This document shows positions 26,345-35,491 of a DNA stretch of 64,000 bases, piece by piece. Source of the stretch: Flavobacteriales bacterium ALC-1 (GTDB lineage: Bacteria > Bacteroidota > Bacteroidia > Flavobacteriales > Flavobacteriaceae). The position numbers and the translations under genes are program-made. The DNA lies in the NCBI GenBank assembly GCA_000171875.1, contig ABHI01000003.1, positions 558,001-622,000 of the forward strand, read 5' to 3'. How positions within the stretch are numbered: the stretch's first letter is position 1; the number at the start of each line of letters is the position of its first letter. Below the pieces are notes generated by a model that had not been told where the DNA came from, ran no database searches, and worked only from the letters and a program-made list of their open reading frames with translations.

Positions 26345-28345
26345 ATGCCCACAATAACCAAAAGTAACATAGACTACGACAAGCGAAGTTTAAGCGATAA
26401 GGCTTTACTAAAGCTTTATTTCAATATGTTGAAGCCACGGCTTATAGAAGAAAAGATGTTAATTCTATTGCGTCAAGGCAAGATTTCTAAATGGTTTTCA
26501 GGTATTGGGCAAGAAGCTATTTCTGTTGGTGTTACTATGGCTTTAAAGCCAAGTGAATATATACTACCAATGCATCGAAATCTCGGTGTTTTTACTACTA
26601 GAGAAATTCCTTTACATCGTTTATTTTGTCAATGGCAAGGTAAGGCCAGTGGGTTTACAAAAGGTAGAGATCGCTCGTTTCATTTTGGTACACAAGAGTA
26701 TAATATTGTTGGGATGATATCACATCTTGGCCCACAGCTAGGTGTAGCAGATGGTATCGCCTTAGCTAATCTTTTAAAGAAAAATGGAAAGGTAACAGCT
26801 GTATTTACTGGTGAAGGAGGGACAAGTGAAGGAGATTTTCACGAAGCACTAAATGTAGCTTCTGTATGGCAATTACCAGTAATGTTCTGTATAGAAAATA
26901 ATGGTTACGGACTTTCTACACCAACAAGTGAACAATACCATTGCAAGCATTTAGCAGATAGAGGCAAGGGGTATGGTATTGAGTCCTTTATTTTAGATGG
27001 TAATAATATTATTGAAACTTACACTAAGGTTAAAAAGTTAGTGGAAAGTATTAGAAAGCGTCCAAGACCAATTTTAATAGAATTTAAAACCTTTAGAAGA
27101 CGTGGACATGAAGAGGCTAGTGGTACTAAATATGTGCCAAAGGAATTAATGGAAGAATGGGAAGCTAAAGATCCTATTGAAAATTTTAGAAGTTACCTCT
27201 ACAGTAAAAAAATATTAACGGCCGAAATTGATGAGGCCTATAATGCTAAAATTAAATCTGAAATTGACTCTTCTTTGGAATCTGCTTATGCGGAATCTGA
27301 TATTGTTGCGAGCACAACTAATGAGTTAAATGATGTTTATAAGTCATTTGATTACAAGGAAGTTACGCCAAATAAAGAAACTAAAGAATTGCGTTTAGTA
27401 GATGCTATTTCTCAAGGCTTAAAACAGTCTATGGAAAAGCACAAAGACTTAATAATAATGGGACAAGACATTGCCGAGTATGGTGGTGTTTTTAAAATTA
27501 CGGAAGGCTTTGTAAAGCAATTTGGAAAAGAAAGAGTACGTAATACACCTATATGTGAATCTGCAATTGTTGAAGCAGGAATGGGCTTATCTATCGCAGG
27601 TATTAAATCTGTTGTAGAGATGCAATTTGCTGATTTTGTAACTTCTGGTTTTAACCCAGTAGTTAATTATTTAGCTAAATCACATTACCGTTGGAACCAA
27701 CAAGCAGATGTAGTACTTAGAATGCCATGTGGAGCAGGTGTAGCAGCAGGACCGTTTCACTCACAAACAAATGAAGCTTGGTTTACCAAAACACCAGGTT
27801 TAAAAGTGATATATCCAGCATTTCCTTATGATGCAAAAGGTTTGTTAGCTACAGCGGTTAACGACCCAAACCCAGTGTTGTTCTTTGAACACAAGGCTTT
27901 ATACAGAAGTATAAGACAAGAAGTGCCAACCGATTATTACACCTTGCCTTTTGGAAAAGCATCACTTTTAAAAGAAGGTAATGCTGTAACGATAATTACT
28001 TATGGAGCAGGAGTACATTGGGCTTTAGAAACTTTAGAAAACAATACCGGTATTTCAGCTGACTTAATTGATTTAAGATCTTTACAACCACTAGATAAAG
28101 ACGCCATTTTTGATTCTGTAAAGAAAACAGGACGTGCTATTATACTACAAGAAGATTCTATGTTTGGTGGCATATCGAGTGACATATCTGCCATGCTCAT
28201 GGAAAACTGTTTTGAATACTTAGATGCACCAGTTAAGCGTGTAGCGAGTATGGAAACACCAATTCCTTTTATTGGACAGTTAGAAGAGCAGTATTTGAGT
28301 AAAAGTAAGTTTGAGGGTGCTTTGAGGGAATTGCTTAGTTATTGA
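26345..28345 (+). CDS. 2-oxoacid dehydrogenase E1, fused alpha and beta subunits
   Basis: A 666-residue fusion. Residues about 1-330 are the E1 alpha part, with the thiamine diphosphate motif GEGGTSEGDFHEALN...NNGYGLSTPT (GEG in place of the usual GDG). Residues about 345-666 are the E1 beta part (LRLVDAISQGLKQSMEKH, GQDIAEYGGVFKITEGF, VLRMPCGAG, HSQTNEAWFTKTPGLKV). It decarboxylates a branched-chain or other 2-oxoacid and acylates the E2 lipoyl domain. E2 and E3 genes are not in the window. The fused layout is common in Flavobacteriia. The gene stands alone between divergent and convergent neighbours. Confidence 0.93.
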   Translation: MPTITKSNIDYDKRSLSDKALLKLYFNMLKPRLIEEKMLILLRQGKISKWFSGIGQEAISVGVTMALKPSEYILPMHRNLGVFTTREIPLHRLFCQWQGKASGFTKGRDRSFHFGTQEYNIVGMISHLGPQLGVADGIALANLLKKNGKVTAVFTGEGGTSEGDFHEALNVASVWQLPVMFCIENNGYGLSTPTSEQYHCKHLADRGKGYGIESFILDGNNIIETYTKVKKLVESIRKRPRPILIEFKTFRRRGHEEASGTKYVPKELMEEWEAKDPIENFRSYLYSKKILTAEIDEAYNAKIKSEIDSSLESAYAESDIVASTTNELNDVYKSFDYKEVTPNKETKELRLVDAISQGLKQSMEKHKDLIIMGQDIAEYGGVFKITEGFVKQFGKERVRNTPICESAIVEAGMGLSIAGIKSVVEMQFADFVTSGFNPVVNYLAKSHYRWNQQADVVLRMPCGAGVAAGPFHSQTNEAWFTKTPGLKVIYPAFPYDAKGLLATAVNDPNPVLFFEHKALYRSIRQEVPTDYYTLPFGKASLLKEGNAVTIITYGAGVHWALETLENNTGISADLIDLRSLQPLDKDAIFDSVKKTGRAIILQEDSMFGGISSDISAMLMENCFEYLDAPVKRVASMETPIPFIGQLEEQYLSKSKFEGALRELLSY

Positions 28346-28427
28346 GTTTGACATATGCTAGCTAGCAATTAATTGTAAATAATTCACCTGTTAATTTTTT
28401 TTGCTTACAGCCAACTAGTTGCTATCA

Positions 28428-29726
28428 CTAACTTTTAGATTGAATTTCTTTAGCCACAGCCTCACATTCATCTAAAACACGTAACAAATTACCACTCCAA
28501 AGTTGTTCTATCTGCGCTTCGGTATAACCACGTTTTACCAATTCTAAAGTAACATTAAAGGTTTCCGAAGCATCAGACCAGCCACCAATACCGCCACCAC
28601 CATCAAAATCACTGCTAATACCTACATGGTCAATGCCCATTTTCTTTACTAAATAATCGATATGGTCAACAAAATCTCCAACATCTACAGCTGGAGGAAG
28701 GTTTTTCATTTTTTCTAATTTGGCTTTTCTAATAGGCACCATAGTCGCTAAATGACCATAGTATTCGTCTTTTTCAGCTGAAGTCATTAATTTCTGTGCT
28801 GCACGGTCTTTCCATGCTACTCCCATTGAGTCTAAGATTTCTTTAGCAACTTCAACTTCATAACCTACACGTTTTTCGAATTTTTCGGTATTTAAATATG
28901 ATGTAAATGCTACCGTTTGAACAACACCACCATTTTCTTTTAACCAACCTAATTGTTCGTCATCTAAATTTCTACTGTGGTTACACAAAGCTCTAGCTGA
29001 AGAATGTGAAGCTATAATTGGCGCCTTACTTAATTCTATCATTTGTTTCATCGATTCTTTAGATGGATGTGATACATCGATCATCATCCCAACACGATTC
29101 ATTTCAGCAACAACTCTTTCTCCCATGTCGCTTAATCCATTGTGCAACCAAATGCTATCACGTTCACCAGTATTACTATCACAGAGTTGGCTGTGACCAT
29201 TATGAGACAATGACATATAACGTGCGCCTAACTTATAGAATTTTTCAACATTCTTTATGTCTAATCCAATAGGATAACCGTTTTCAATACCTATCATAGC
29301 TACTTTTTTACCTTTAGCATCGATACGTCTAACATCATCTGAGGTTAGCGCCAACTCTATATCCTTTGGTGCAATATCATCTACCAGTTTATGGATAGCG
29401 TTGAATTTGGACATGGCATTATCATATGCTTTTTCAAAACCAATTTTTGTTAATGAATCCTGGCCTGTATAAACAATAAACCAAGCAACATCTAAGCCAC
29501 CAGACTTCATCTTTGGTAAGGTAATCTGCGTATCTAAATCCTGTGTGTAGTTAAGTGAATCCGTAAAATTCTTCACGTTAATATCGCAATGCGTATCTAA
29601 AGTAATAACACGTTTATGAATAGCTTTAGCATCTGCAAAAAGTTGATCTTGCTTTGAAATTTCAGATTTGCAACTTATTACTAACAATAGTGAGAGTAGG
29701 GAGATTAAAATAGTTTTATTATACAT
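28428..29726 (-). CDS. membrane dipeptidase (peptidase M19), lipoprotein
   Basis: A 432-residue renal-dipeptidase homologue with a lipoprotein signal (LISLLSLLLVISCKSE). Zinc-site motifs are LDTHCDINV (HxD), GIENGYPIGLD, SLSHNGHSQLCD, DVSHPSKESM and SHSSARALCNHSRNLDDEQL, with GISSDFDGGGG near the end. It hydrolyses dipeptides, including those with D-residues, in the envelope. It fits with the exported peptidases elsewhere in the window. A well-spaced promoter lies upstream at 29743-29772. Confidence 0.93.
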   Translation of the reverse strand: MYNKTILISLLSLLLVISCKSEISKQDQLFADAKAIHKRVITLDTHCDINVKNFTDSLNYTQDLDTQITLPKMKSGGLDVAWFIVYTGQDSLTKIGFEKAYDNAMSKFNAIHKLVDDIAPKDIELALTSDDVRRIDAKGKKVAMIGIENGYPIGLDIKNVEKFYKLGARYMSLSHNGHSQLCDSNTGERDSIWLHNGLSDMGERVVAEMNRVGMMIDVSHPSKESMKQMIELSKAPIIASHSSARALCNHSRNLDDEQLGWLKENGGVVQTVAFTSYLNTEKFEKRVGYEVEVAKEILDSMGVAWKDRAAQKLMTSAEKDEYYGHLATMVPIRKAKLEKMKNLPPAVDVGDFVDHIDYLVKKMGIDHVGISSDFDGGGGIGGWSDASETFNVTLELVKRGYTEAQIEQLWSGNLLRVLDECEAVAKEIQSKS

Positions 29727-29742
29727 GATGATTTGTTTTTTT

Positions 29743-29772
29743 TAAAAGTAATTAGATTTTTAACTTAAACAA
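29743..29772 (-). promoter_or_regulatory. promoter of the M19 dipeptidase gene
   Basis: On the minus strand, TTG (29772-29770), 19 bases, then TACTTTTA (29750-29743) match the Bacteroidota -33/-7 pattern. The -7 lies 17 bases before the ATG. Confidence 0.5.
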
Positions 29773-29917
29773 AACGTTATATCTTTCTAACTGCTTTTCT
29801 ACAGTTAAACGAATTAATATGCATTTTATCTATTGTTAAAGAAAACTTAAAATATAGAATGAGGTAATCGCACATAAAGTGTTAATTTTAGCGGAAACTG
29901 ATAAAATAATAGCTGTT

Positions 29918-32230
29918 ATGAAATTAAAACTACTTTATGTATTGGCATTGTTTACCACTTTGTCATTTGCACAAGAAATTCCAGAAGATGTAAAGCCACC
30001 AAGTTGGGCTTTAAACAATCTAACCACTGTAAAGCCTCACAAACTACCTTCTTTTGATTTAAAAAAATTACAAGATGAGGATGTTATTAATGATCAAAAC
30101 AAATCTATTCCTTGGAGGTTTGGTCATGAGATATATGTGGATCACGATTTTAATGAAGTGGGTAAATGGACTACATTAGAAAATGGGGATAAAATTTGGA
30201 GAATGTCATATACTTCAAAAAACGCTTACACTTTAAACTTTATGTTTGATGTGTTTAAAATTCCTGTAGGAGCAAAGCTTTATGTTTACAACGATGAAAA
30301 AAATGATTTATTAAGGCCATTTACGCATCACAATAACAATCCAGAAGAAATTTTAGGAACTTGGTTAGTTAATGGCAATAAAGCATGGATAGAATATTAT
30401 CAACCAGCAAATGTAACTGGGGAGGCTAAAATTACTGTTGGTTCAGTAATACATGGTTATCGTACAGCAGAAACCTATCAAAAAGGGTTGAATACTTCGG
30501 GTGATTGTAATCATGATGTGGATTGTGATATTACTCCTCCTTCTGACCCTTTTCAGTTAAATACAAGAAAAGAAGAAGTGAAATCTGCAGCAGGAATGTT
30601 AGTATCTGGTAGCAATGGTTTTTGTTCGGGTACATTAGTAAATAATACAAATAATGACGGAACACCATATTTTATGACTGCAAATCATTGTGGTAATAGT
30701 GTTGGTGGATGGGCATTTAGGTTTAATTGGAGAAGCCCAAGTCCATCTTGTGGTACAACTGCAAGCAGTGGTAATGGTTCATTTAATCAAACTGTAAGTG
30801 GAGCTATTTTAAGAGCTAATAGCTCGCAATCAGATATGGAATTAGTAGAAATTACGGATGCTAGCTTTTTTAATAATAATCCTGATATAGTGTTTGCAGG
30901 CTGGAATAGATCTAAAACGCAAGTACCAACTGTAAACTTTGGTATTCATCATCCAGATGGTGATATACAAAAAGTTTGTAGAGAAGATGATGGTGCCTAT
31001 AGACAAGTAGTAAGTTTTAATGGAAACCCAAACACACAAATGTGGTATATAGATGAGTGGGAATTAGGTGTGACTGAGCCAGGTTCTTCGGGTTCTGGTT
31101 TATTTAATGAAGATGGTCATTTAATAGGAGTGCTCTCTGGTGGAGCTGCTGCTTGTAGCGGAACAGTTAATAATGGCGCATATGATTTTTATGGTCGTTT
31201 TGGTGTGGCTTGGGATTTTGGAAGTTCACAATCTAGCAGACTTAAAGAATGGTTAGACCCTTCGGATTCTGGAGTAGAGGTGATAAATCAATATCCTCCA
31301 TTAGAAACTTATGATATAGATGCAAGAGTTAGTGCTGGTTCTAATAGTTCAGAAATTTGTGGAGTAGATTTTGCTCCTCAAGTGACTCTTATAAATCCTG
31401 GTAATTTAAATTTAACCTCTGCAGATATTTCTTATACCCTTGACTCTGGCTCTAGTACAACTGTTAACTGGACAGGTAATTTAGCTAACAATGGATCTGA
31501 AATTGTGGCAACACCATCTTACAGTAATTTAAGTCCTGGAAGTCATACGTTTACAATAAATGTTACTAACCCTAATGCTACTACTGATGAGAATACAGCT
31601 AATGATATGTTTGTATATAATTTTACTGTTTCACCTGAATACACAACTTCTACTGTTGTTTTTAACATTTTAACAGATAACTATGGTTACGAAACGTCTT
31701 GGGAGCTTAGAGATAGTGCAAATAATGTGGTAAGTAGCGGACCAGCTACTGATTATGCAAATGCAACTGCTTATCAAGAAACAATTACTATTCCTAATGT
31801 AGCAAATGATTGCTATACATTTACCATATTCGATTCTGCAAACGATGGTGTTTGTTGTGGGTATGGTATTGGTAATTATAACTTACAAGATGGAAATGGA
31901 AATATAATTATAGATAGTGGTGAATTTGGTGCTAGTGAGTCTGTTTTATTTAGCGCACAAAACCCTCTTAGTATTAAAGATTTTGATTTTGAGAGTTTGA
32001 TAGGTTTTTATCCAAACCCTGTAAAAGATAAATTAAATGTAAGCTTAAATCATATTAATGAAGATTTGAGTTATCAAATCTTTAATACTCTTGGTCAAAG
32101 TGTTTCTAAAGGAATTTTAACTTCAGGTAATACACATGAAATAGATATGTCTCAATATTTAAGTGGTATATATTTTGTAAAACTTTCTTCAGATTCTCAA
32201 ACTATAACAAGAAAGGTTATTAAGAAATAA
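29918..32230 (+). CDS. secreted trypsin-like serine protease with T9SS sorting domain
   Basis: A 770-residue exported protease. The ATG at 29918 is chosen because it gives a clean signal peptide (MKLKLLYVLALFTTLSFAQ); an upstream GTG at 29879 only adds a non-signal leader. The catalytic triad is His257 (MTANHCGNS), Asp306 (SDMELVEI) and Ser391 (PGSSGSGLF), the arrangement of lysyl-endopeptidase-like S1 proteases. CARDB-like and beta-sandwich modules follow at about 440-690 (DNYGYETSWELRDSANNVV, FDSANDGVCCGYG). A type A sorting domain ends the protein (GFYPNPVKDKLNVSL...GIYFVKLSSDSQTITRKVIKK, partial). It is predicted to act outside the cell. Confidence 0.92.
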   Translation: MKLKLLYVLALFTTLSFAQEIPEDVKPPSWALNNLTTVKPHKLPSFDLKKLQDEDVINDQNKSIPWRFGHEIYVDHDFNEVGKWTTLENGDKIWRMSYTSKNAYTLNFMFDVFKIPVGAKLYVYNDEKNDLLRPFTHHNNNPEEILGTWLVNGNKAWIEYYQPANVTGEAKITVGSVIHGYRTAETYQKGLNTSGDCNHDVDCDITPPSDPFQLNTRKEEVKSAAGMLVSGSNGFCSGTLVNNTNNDGTPYFMTANHCGNSVGGWAFRFNWRSPSPSCGTTASSGNGSFNQTVSGAILRANSSQSDMELVEITDASFFNNNPDIVFAGWNRSKTQVPTVNFGIHHPDGDIQKVCREDDGAYRQVVSFNGNPNTQMWYIDEWELGVTEPGSSGSGLFNEDGHLIGVLSGGAAACSGTVNNGAYDFYGRFGVAWDFGSSQSSRLKEWLDPSDSGVEVINQYPPLETYDIDARVSAGSNSSEICGVDFAPQVTLINPGNLNLTSADISYTLDSGSSTTVNWTGNLANNGSEIVATPSYSNLSPGSHTFTINVTNPNATTDENTANDMFVYNFTVSPEYTTSTVVFNILTDNYGYETSWELRDSANNVVSSGPATDYANATAYQETITIPNVANDCYTFTIFDSANDGVCCGYGIGNYNLQDGNGNIIIDSGEFGASESVLFSAQNPLSIKDFDFESLIGFYPNPVKDKLNVSLNHINEDLSYQIFNTLGQSVSKGILTSGNTHEIDMSQYLSGIYFVKLSSDSQTITRKVIKK

Positions 32231-32253
32231 CCCATAGTACATTACTAAAAAAC

Positions 32254-32291
32254 AAAAGCCAATTACTTATAAGTAATTGGCTTTTATTTTA
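32254..32291. terminator. bidirectional intrinsic terminator
   Basis: A perfect 32-base palindrome, AAAAGCCAATTACTTA (32254-32269) and TAAGTAATTGGCTTTT (32270-32285), flanked by T-rich sequence on the plus side and by GTTTTTT on the minus side. It separates the protease gene from the convergent micro-ORF array and fits both as transcription units. Confidence 0.85.
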
Positions 32292-32393
32292 AATATTCGC
32301 TAATTGCGGTCTGTGCTTTCATTACATTTTTATTGTTTCTAGGTCATCATCTAAGCTATTAGATGTATTGACAATTCTTGATAAAGTTCTCAT
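32284..32393 (-). CDS. micro-ORF C of the MRTL array, apparently frameshifted
   Basis: The minus-strand ATG at 32393 gives MRTLSRIVNTSNSLDDDLET and then stops at 32322 after IKM (23 residues). One extra A in the A5 run near 32328 would extend it in the other frame through KNVMKAQTAISEYLK to a stop at 32284, a natural-looking amphipathic helix. The first four residues match the two neighbouring micro-ORFs. Either the 23-residue form is real, or this copy is a one-base frameshift. Function unknown. Confidence 0.4.
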
Positions 32394-32434
32394 GATTATT
32401 TGATTTTATGTGATTGATGAATTGTTATAGACTT

Positions 32435-32521
32435 TTACCTATAACGTCTTTTACTGTTCCAAGCATAGCTTTTTGTATCTGAAGATGTGCTTGATAATTG
32501 ATTGTTGTTTAAAGTTCTCAT
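32435..32521 (-). CDS. micro-ORF B of the MRTL array (28 aa)
   Basis: A 28-codon minus-strand ORF beginning MRTLNNNQLSSTSSDTKSYA and ending WNSKRRYR. It matches micro-ORF A at 22 of 28 positions with mainly conservative changes (N/S, D/E, Y/F). Substitutions keep the frame, start and stop, which suggests selection on the peptide. There is no hydrophobic segment; the C-terminus is strongly basic with an aromatic residue. It is too short for standard gene callers. Confidence 0.55.
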   Translation of the reverse strand: MRTLNNNQLSSTSSDTKSYAWNSKRRYR

Positions 32522-32559
32522 AATTGTTTGATTTTTTTGATTAATGAATTGCTTTAGAT

Positions 32560-32646
32560 TTATCTAAAACGTCTTTTACTGTTCCAAGTATAACTTTTTG
32601 TTTCTGTAGATGTACTTGATAATTGATTGCTGTTTAAAGTTCTCAT
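32560..32646 (-). CDS. micro-ORF A of the MRTL array (28 aa)
   Basis: A 28-codon minus-strand ORF beginning MRTLNSNQLSSTSTETKSYT and ending WNSKRRFR. It is the first of three in transcription order, with starts spaced 125 and 128 bases. Upstream of each ATG is a similar AT-rich leader (AATCAAA-type, no Shine-Dalgarno), as usual in this phylum. The array lies between the protease terminator and the divergent 3D-domain lipoprotein gene. Function unknown. Confidence 0.55.
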   Translation of the reverse strand: MRTLNSNQLSSTSTETKSYTWNSKRRFR

Positions 32647-32765
32647 GATTTTGTTTTTTAATTGATTTATACTTAATAGACGACATTAATAGAACTTTGT
32701 TACAGTACTTTGCATAACAAGGTAATGATTTAACAAATTTTAACTTAAATAAGTATCTTTATAAT

Positions 32766-33182
32766 ATGAATAACAGAATAGTTAGTATCTCTCTCATTTT
32801 TATAACATTGCTAGCTTGTAATACTAGCGTAGAAGAGGAGTGTATAACCAAGAAAATAGAAGTTATTGCTACGGCTTATAATTCTTTAGCCTATCAAACG
32901 AGTTCTAATCCACATATAACTGCTTTTGGTGATAGTTTAAAACCTGGGTTACACTATATAGCAGTTTCTAGAGATTTATTAGACTCTGGTTTAGTACATA
33001 ATACCAAAGTAAAAATTGATGGCTTTGACAACTTATTTTTAGTTAAAGATAAAATGAATAAGCGTTGGCGTAAGCGCATCGATATTTATATGGGTATTGA
33101 TGTTCAAAAAGCAAAAAAATGGGGCAAAAAGAAGGTGAACATTGAGTATTGCATTATAGCTAAAGATTCATTATCTAATTAG
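32766..33182 (+). CDS. 3D-domain lipoprotein (MltA/YuiC-like)
   Basis: A 138-residue lipoprotein (FITLLACN lipobox). The 3D domain is clear: VIATAYNSLAYQTSS, TAFGDSLKPG, IAVSRDLLDSGLVHNTKVKI, and the three aspartates in LVKDKMNKRW, RIDIYMGID and the following AKKWGKKKV. This double-psi beta-barrel fold is found in lytic transglycosylases and stationary-phase muralytic proteins, so a cell-wall role in the envelope is likely. The 3' end overlaps the convergent exbD gene by 8 bases. Confidence 0.88.
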   Translation: MNNRIVSISLIFITLLACNTSVEEECITKKIEVIATAYNSLAYQTSSNPHITAFGDSLKPGLHYIAVSRDLLDSGLVHNTKVKIDGFDNLFLVKDKMNKRWRKRIDIYMGIDVQKAKKWGKKKVNIEYCIIAKDSLSN

Positions 33183-33741
33183 AACGCTTTACCATGACTT
33201 CAGAAACTACAAATGGATATGCTTTTTTTACAACCTCTAATTCATCTTTTGTTAATTTATCAGGTGACTTCTTAAACTTTTGCATAGCATAACGGTTCCT
33301 TAAATCATAATATGCTTTTGTAATTTCATCTTGTACTTTAATAAATAACTCATATTTGGTTAAAGCGGCATGACTTAATGATATAACAGCTTCTTTAGGA
33401 TGATCTGATGATTCTGTAGATTGCTCACCTTCGCAATAATCACATTTGGCTGTACCATTGTTATCAGCAAAAGCCCTGACAATGTTTTCAATCTCTTCGA
33501 TTTTTACAATATTGTCTTCAATCATAATTTCCTGATTTTCATTTAATGCAATTCTCAATAGATTACGTTCTGGTATGTTTTCAGCACAGGGACCTGTTTC
33601 ACATATTGGAGGTAATTTTCGTAAAATGCCTTTATCGGCAGAAATAGTAGTGGTTACTAAAAAGAAAATAAGTAGTAAAAAGGCAATGTCTGCCATAGAT
33701 CCTGCGTTGACCGTCGCAGAATGTCTTCTAAATGATTTCAT
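33175..33741 (-). CDS. exbD: ExbD/TolR-type biopolymer transport protein
   Basis: A 188-residue inner-membrane protein. The N-terminus (SATVNAGSMADIAFLLLIFFLVTTTI) contains the single helix with the proton-relay Asp of the ExbD family. The periplasmic part has two cysteine pairs, CETGPC and CDYC, that are not usual in ExbD and might form disulfides. No exbB or tonB is adjacent; the partner must lie elsewhere, which is common for extra ExbD copies in Bacteroidota. It overlaps the 3D-domain gene at its 3' end. Confidence 0.88.
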   Translation of the reverse strand: MKSFRRHSATVNAGSMADIAFLLLIFFLVTTTISADKGILRKLPPICETGPCAENIPERNLLRIALNENQEIMIEDNIVKIEEIENIVRAFADNNGTAKCDYCEGEQSTESSDHPKEAVISLSHAALTKYELFIKVQDEITKAYYDLRNRYAMQKFKKSPDKLTKDELEVVKKAYPFVVSEVMVKRSN

Positions 33742-33840
33742 AATGTAATTATTTAAATGTTAATTATTTAACATTCACAATAACAGTACCAATCTTGTTA
33801 AATCTTGTTAACAATCGCTGTAAAAACACATACAATGTGC

Positions 33841-33848
33841 TATTTTTG
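33841..33848 (+). promoter_or_regulatory. -7 promoter element of the helicase gene
   Basis: TATTTTTG matches TAnnTTTG, 29 bases before the ATG. The -33 element is not clear. Confidence 0.45.
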
Positions 33849-33877
33849 CAAAATTAACCGCTTAGGAAAATCACTAC

Positions 33878-35392
33878 ATGTCTATAGAACTAAAATCACT
33901 TAATGTAAATGTAACAGAGAAAAGCCTATACGATTATCAGATTAAAGACCTTAATCGCATTTTTGATGTAATGCGAGATGAGCCTGATAATTTTAATCTG
34001 CTTTATCAATTACCCACAGGTGGTGGTAAGACAGTAATTTTTTCTGAAATCGTTAGACGTTATGTAGAAAAGCATAAAAAGAAGGTTGTTATTCTTACGC
34101 ATAGAATTGAGTTATGTAAGCAAACTTCTAATGTGCTATCTGGTTTTAACGTAAATAATAAAGTGATTAATAGTAAGGTTAAAGATTTACCAGATCAAGA
34201 TGAATATCAATGTTTTGTGGCAATGGTAGAAACCTTAAATAATAGACTTTCTGATAAGGATTTTGAGTTAAAGAATATTGGTTTAGTTATTATAGATGAA
34301 GCCCATTATAATTCCTTTAGAAAATTATTTAAGTTTTTCGACGATTGTTTTATCCTTGGTGTAACAGCGACACCATTAAGTAGTAATATAAAACTACCAA
34401 TGAAGGATAATTATAATAAGCTTATTGTTGGTGATGATATTTCTACGTTAATTAAAAATGGATTTTTAGCCAGTGCAGATTTTTACCATTACGATGTAGG
34501 TTTAACGACATTAAAAATTGGTATTAATGGAGATTATACGGTTAAATCCTCAGAGGCCTTGTACACTAATAGTCTAATGCAAACTAAGCTATTAACTACG
34601 TATGAGGAATTAGCTAAAGGTAAAAAGACATTAATTTTTAATAATGGTATCTATACGTCTAAAGAAGTGTATTATACATTTAAAAAGGCTGGTTATAACG
34701 TTCAGCATTTAGATAATACAGCGAGTAAACAAGAGCGAAAAGAAATCTTGGAATGGTTTAATAAGACACCTGATGCCGTATTATCATCAGTTAGTATTTT
34801 GACTACAGGCTTTGATGAACCATCGGTAGAATCTATTATTCTTAACAGAGCCACACGTTCACTAACATTATTTTTTCAAATGATTGGTCGTGGAAGTCGT
34901 ATATATAAAGATCAAAAAACGTTTCAGGTTATTGATTTAGGAAACAATGTGGCACGATTTGGTCAATGGAGTCAACCTGTAGATTGGCAACATATTTTTA
35001 AATACCCAGATTTTTATCTAGAAAATATTGTAGATGATGAAGCATTAGAACGCGACTTTGTTTATACGATGCCAGATGCTTTAAAAACTAAGTTTAAGAA
35101 GTCTCAATCTTTAGATTTTGATATTAAAGCAGAGTATAAAGATGTGATTAGTTTAGGAAAGAAGTCTTTTACAGTTATTGAACGTTCTATAGAACAACAT
35201 TCGCAAATTTGCATTGAAAACAGTGAAGATGTTTACGATGCAAGAGAACTAATTAAGGATCTTCAAGATGAAATTGCATACAGAGTGAAGCAATATTGTT
35301 ATTGTATTATGAATAGCACTCAAAACTATAAAGATTGGCTTTTTGAGGAATATAACAGAAAGTTACGTATAAGTTTTAATGGTAAGTTTTAA
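33878..35392 (+). CDS. DEAD/DEAH-box superfamily 2 helicase
   Basis: A 504-residue SF2 helicase of the SSL2/restriction-subunit type. Motif I is QLPTGGGKTVIFSEI, motif Ia ILTHRIELCKQT, motif II VIIDEAH, motif III GVTATPLS, motif V VSILTTGFDEPSVESIILNR (split by eye) and motif VI QMIGRGSRIYKD. The C-terminal 130 residues carry no known domain. It stands alone, with no nuclease or methylase nearby, so it is not obviously part of a defence system. DNA or RNA specificity is unknown. Confidence 0.9.
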   Translation: MSIELKSLNVNVTEKSLYDYQIKDLNRIFDVMRDEPDNFNLLYQLPTGGGKTVIFSEIVRRYVEKHKKKVVILTHRIELCKQTSNVLSGFNVNNKVINSKVKDLPDQDEYQCFVAMVETLNNRLSDKDFELKNIGLVIIDEAHYNSFRKLFKFFDDCFILGVTATPLSSNIKLPMKDNYNKLIVGDDISTLIKNGFLASADFYHYDVGLTTLKIGINGDYTVKSSEALYTNSLMQTKLLTTYEELAKGKKTLIFNNGIYTSKEVYYTFKKAGYNVQHLDNTASKQERKEILEWFNKTPDAVLSSVSILTTGFDEPSVESIILNRATRSLTLFFQMIGRGSRIYKDQKTFQVIDLGNNVARFGQWSQPVDWQHIFKYPDFYLENIVDDEALERDFVYTMPDALKTKFKKSQSLDFDIKAEYKDVISLGKKSFTVIERSIEQHSQICIENSEDVYDARELIKDLQDEIAYRVKQYCYCIMNSTQNYKDWLFEEYNRKLRISFNGKF

Positions 35393-35491
35393 CGTTTTTT
35401 TGTAAGGATTTACATTTTTATACGTTTATTTTGAAATAGGTACGGTTTTTGTGTCTTAATATTCAGTTGATTAAACCTATTTAATTATAAA

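Noticed and set aside
33878-35392. Helicase as part of a phage-defence or restriction system
   Set aside because: No methylase, nuclease, or other defence gene is adjacent; neighbours are envelope and hypothetical genes.
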